Assembly: GCA_025997045.1 (NCBI GenBank)
Contig: BNUB01000097.1
Coordinates: 1-7,777 of the forward strand
Direction: 5' to 3'
DNA from: Betaproteobacteria bacterium
GTDB lineage: Bacteria; Pseudomonadota; Gammaproteobacteria; Burkholderiales; Rhodocyclaceae
DNA length: 7,777 nucleotides
Part shown: positions 5,885 through 7,777 of the stretch, one piece after another
Layout of the letters: each line of letters begins with the position of its first letter
Numbering within the stretch: the first letter of the stretch is position 1
The notes under the pieces: generated by a model
Databases searched by the model: none
What the model was told of the DNA's origin: nothing
What the model saw: the letters and a program-made list of their open reading frames with translations, nothing else
Made by a program: the position numbers and the translations under genes

Positions 5885-7777
5885 GTGAATGCCAAGCTCG
5901 CCCTCGTCATGTTTTTACTTACCCGAACAGCGTTTGCAGCGGGCGCTGCGGGCGTAGATGAAAATCTCTATCCCCTTCATGTGGGAAAAAGCGGCTATAT
6001 CAACGCCAAAGGCGATGTTGTCATCAAGCCGCAATTTGACGATGTGCGCTTTTTCCGCGATGGCATCGCCGCAGTCAAGCTGGATGGCAAGTGGGGGTTT
6101 ATCGACACGAAAGGCGGAATGCTGGTGAAACCGCAGTTTGACGGTTATCGTCATCTTGGCGATGGCCTGATTGATGTAAGACAGGGCGAAAAGCATGGTT
6201 TGATCAACACCAGGGGGGAGTTGGTGGTAAAGCCGCAATTCGATGGAATTCACCCTTTAGGTAAATTCGGTCTGTTTGGAGTGAGGCAAGACAGGAAAAT
6301 GGGGGTCATCAATAAAAGCGGGAAGATGACTGCGCCTATTGAGTATGAGCAAAGCATAGATTTTGATAATGATCAGAATACTGCGATAGTACGGCAAGGT
6401 GGAAAATATGGATTTATCAATAAAGAGGGTAAAGTCGTTGCAAAGCCACAGTTTAGCTATATTCGTCTTTTTAACAAAAAGGGCGTGGCGGTCATTGAAG
6501 ATAGCAACAAGAAATTTGGCTTTATTAACGACAAAGGCATAGTTTTAATTGCTCCGCAGTTTGATGATATTCGTTTTTATGGTGAAACAAGAGTGGTCGT
6601 TAAAGACGGGAAAGTCGGCTTTGTCAACGCAACAGGCGAGTTGATCGCTGAGCCTAAATTTGACGAAATAGCATCGTTTCAAGAGGGTCTGGCAGCGGCG
6701 CAATTAAGCGGTGTCAAGAGTAATAACGGCTATCTGCTGGAAGGTGGTTGGGGCTATCTCAACGAGAAGGGTGAAACCGTCATCGCCCATCAATTTGATG
6801 ATGCCAAAAGTTTCAAGGACGGTTGGGCGGCAGTCATGAAAGAGGGCAAATGGGGCTACATCGACACCAAAGGCGCATGGGTCATCAGCCCCCGTTTCAG
6901 TATGCTGGGAGGTTTTGCTGCTGATGGTTTGGCGGTCGCGGCGATAGACAGAAACGGCTGGGATTATTTAGGCTTCATCAATAAAAGTGGTGAATGGGTC
7001 ATCAAACCTCAATTTAGAGGACTGGGAAAATTCAGCGCCAATGGTCTGGCAGTCGCTCAGAAGTATGAATATACGGGGTCGGGTTATATCAACAGAAAAG
7101 GCGAATGGGTTGTCAAGACTATTTACCGTGAGGCTATGGACTTTGACCACGGTCTTGCGCAGGTACGGCGAAATTCTAATGCATGGAACTTGATCGACGA
7201 AAAAGGCAATACTGTTGCTTCGGGCTTTGACTCAATTGGTGAATTCAATGAATACGGTACGGCTTATTATCGCAATGGCTATGGCAAACATATTGATATT
7301 GGGCTGATTGACACCAATGGGAAAATTGTCGCCAGGGGGTTCGGTGGCATATATCTGGAGGAGGGTTATATGGAACGAGGTTTGGCCCGGATACATGATC
7401 GGGAAACCGGGCGCTTGGGACTTATGACGCTGAAGGGTGAAATACTGTTGAAGCCGGATTATCATCTCGGCCTTTTTAACAAAGACAATCTGGCGGATGT
7501 CGCAAAATACGAGCACGGGGAAAACGATAAATGGGGGATTATTAACACAAAGGGGGAATTCATCGTTGAACCCGTCGCTGACGAGTCCATAAGATTCTAT
7601 GAAAATGGTTTGGGTATCATCATTCAGGCTGGTAAATGGGGGGTTGTCAGCAAACAAGGCCAAATGATCGTCAAACCGCGCTTTGGCTCCATCAACAGCG
7701 TCAGTGTCGCCCAAGGAGGATTAATCCTGGCGCTGGACAAGGATATCGAGGATATCAAGGATATCCATGACACAGAA
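5885..7777 (+). CDS. Long exported WG-repeat protein, 3' end beyond the window
   Basis: The frame is open from 5885 to the last base, 631 codons without a stop, so the protein is longer than seen. With GTG 5885 as start it begins with a signal peptide (MNAK, then LALVMFLLTRTAFA, cleavage after residue 18), and AAAGGA at 5869-5874 is suitably placed. In-frame ATGs at 5849 and 5819 would bury the signal peptide, and 5819 is about the predicted transcription start, so both are rejected. From about residue 36 some 16 WG repeats of roughly 33-40 residues follow, with the pattern KWGFIDTKG-x-x-V-x-KPQFD-x-I. They are best preserved in the first three and in units 8-10. Units 12-14 have lost the W or F of the signature. 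WG proteins are proposed to form extended beta-solenoid-like or propeller-like surfaces. No catalytic domain is visible; one could lie beyond the end. Confidence 0.88.
   Translation, partial: MNAKLALVMFLLTRTAFAAGAAGVDENLYPLHVGKSGYINAKGDVVIKPQFDDVRFFRDGIAAVKLDGKWGFIDTKGGMLVKPQFDGYRHLGDGLIDVRQGEKHGLINTRGELVVKPQFDGIHPLGKFGLFGVRQDRKMGVINKSGKMTAPIEYEQSIDFDNDQNTAIVRQGGKYGFINKEGKVVAKPQFSYIRLFNKKGVAVIEDSNKKFGFINDKGIVLIAPQFDDIRFYGETRVVVKDGKVGFVNATGELIAEPKFDEIASFQEGLAAAQLSGVKSNNGYLLEGGWGYLNEKGETVIAHQFDDAKSFKDGWAAVMKEGKWGYIDTKGAWVISPRFSMLGGFAADGLAVAAIDRNGWDYLGFINKSGEWVIKPQFRGLGKFSANGLAVAQKYEYTGSGYINRKGEWVVKTIYREAMDFDHGLAQVRRNSNAWNLIDEKGNTVASGFDSIGEFNEYGTAYYRNGYGKHIDIGLIDTNGKIVARGFGGIYLEEGYMERGLARIHDRETGRLGLMTLKGEILLKPDYHLGLFNKDNLADVAKYEHGENDKWGIINTKGEFIVEPVADESIRFYENGLGIIIQAGKWGVVSKQGQMIVKPRFGSINSVSVAQGGLILALDKDIEDIKDIHDTE
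7741..7765 (+). repeat. Three copies of GGATATC at 9-base spacing
   Basis: GGATATC occurs at 7741-7747, 7750-7756 and 7759-7765, within the WG gene, encoding a KDIEDIKDI acidic/basic stretch. The period is three codons, so copy-number change would keep the frame. Confidence 0.75.

Noticed and set aside
7232..7714. 160-residue minus-strand open frame in the long WG gene
   Set aside because: It is antisense to well-formed WG repeats. Long antisense frames are common opposite repeat genes with biased codons.

Overview
The window looks like a stretch of a Gram-negative, probably beta- or gammaproteobacterial, genome of intermediate GC. The evidence is Sec signal peptides with AxA cleavage sites, AAGGA-type ribosome binding sites, sigma70-like promoters and the gene families present. 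I see no phage, IS, CRISPR, tRNA or rRNA. Every gene whose family I recognise is a repeat protein (WG or Sel1) or a small membrane/envelope protein. None is an enzyme I can name.

Layout. Positions 1-214 are a C-rich, low-complexity stretch ending in 26 consecutive C. They look like a damaged sequence end rather than genomic DNA. From 215 a 5'-truncated WG-repeat gene reads to 1063. Five plus-strand genes follow with short gaps: a DUF2628-type membrane protein (1133-1555), a small secreted protein with two cysteines (1608-2057), a two-helix membrane protein with a soluble C-terminal domain (2129-2968), a 679-residue Sel1-repeat protein (2988-5027), and a 41-residue membrane or lipoprotein-like ORF (5054-5179). 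A hairpin at 5163-5194 closes this group and faces a convergent minus-strand gene for a secreted protein (5205-5708). A compact divergent promoter region (5709-5884) separates it from a long plus-strand WG-repeat gene (5885 to the window end, no stop reached). That gene has a signal peptide and about 16 WG repeats.

How the genes may fit together. The plus-strand genes from 215 to 5179 have short spacers (roughly 20-77 bp) and individual ribosome binding sites. They could be co-transcribed, although weak hairpins follow the first WG gene and the 149-aa secreted protein gene. Products are predicted for the periplasm or outside (both WG proteins, the 149-aa and 167-aa proteins), the inner membrane (DUF2628, 279-aa protein) and probably the cytoplasm (Sel1 protein). 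A cell-envelope cluster of protein-interaction scaffolds is the most I can infer. The biochemical role is unknown.

The most interesting points are the WG/Sel1/DUF2628 co-localisation with a WG gene at each end, the nearly symmetric back-to-back promoters around 5759-5812, the GC mosaic inside the long WG gene, and the unlisted-size small ORF at 5054. The poly-C start is most likely an assembly artefact and should not be read as biology without checking.
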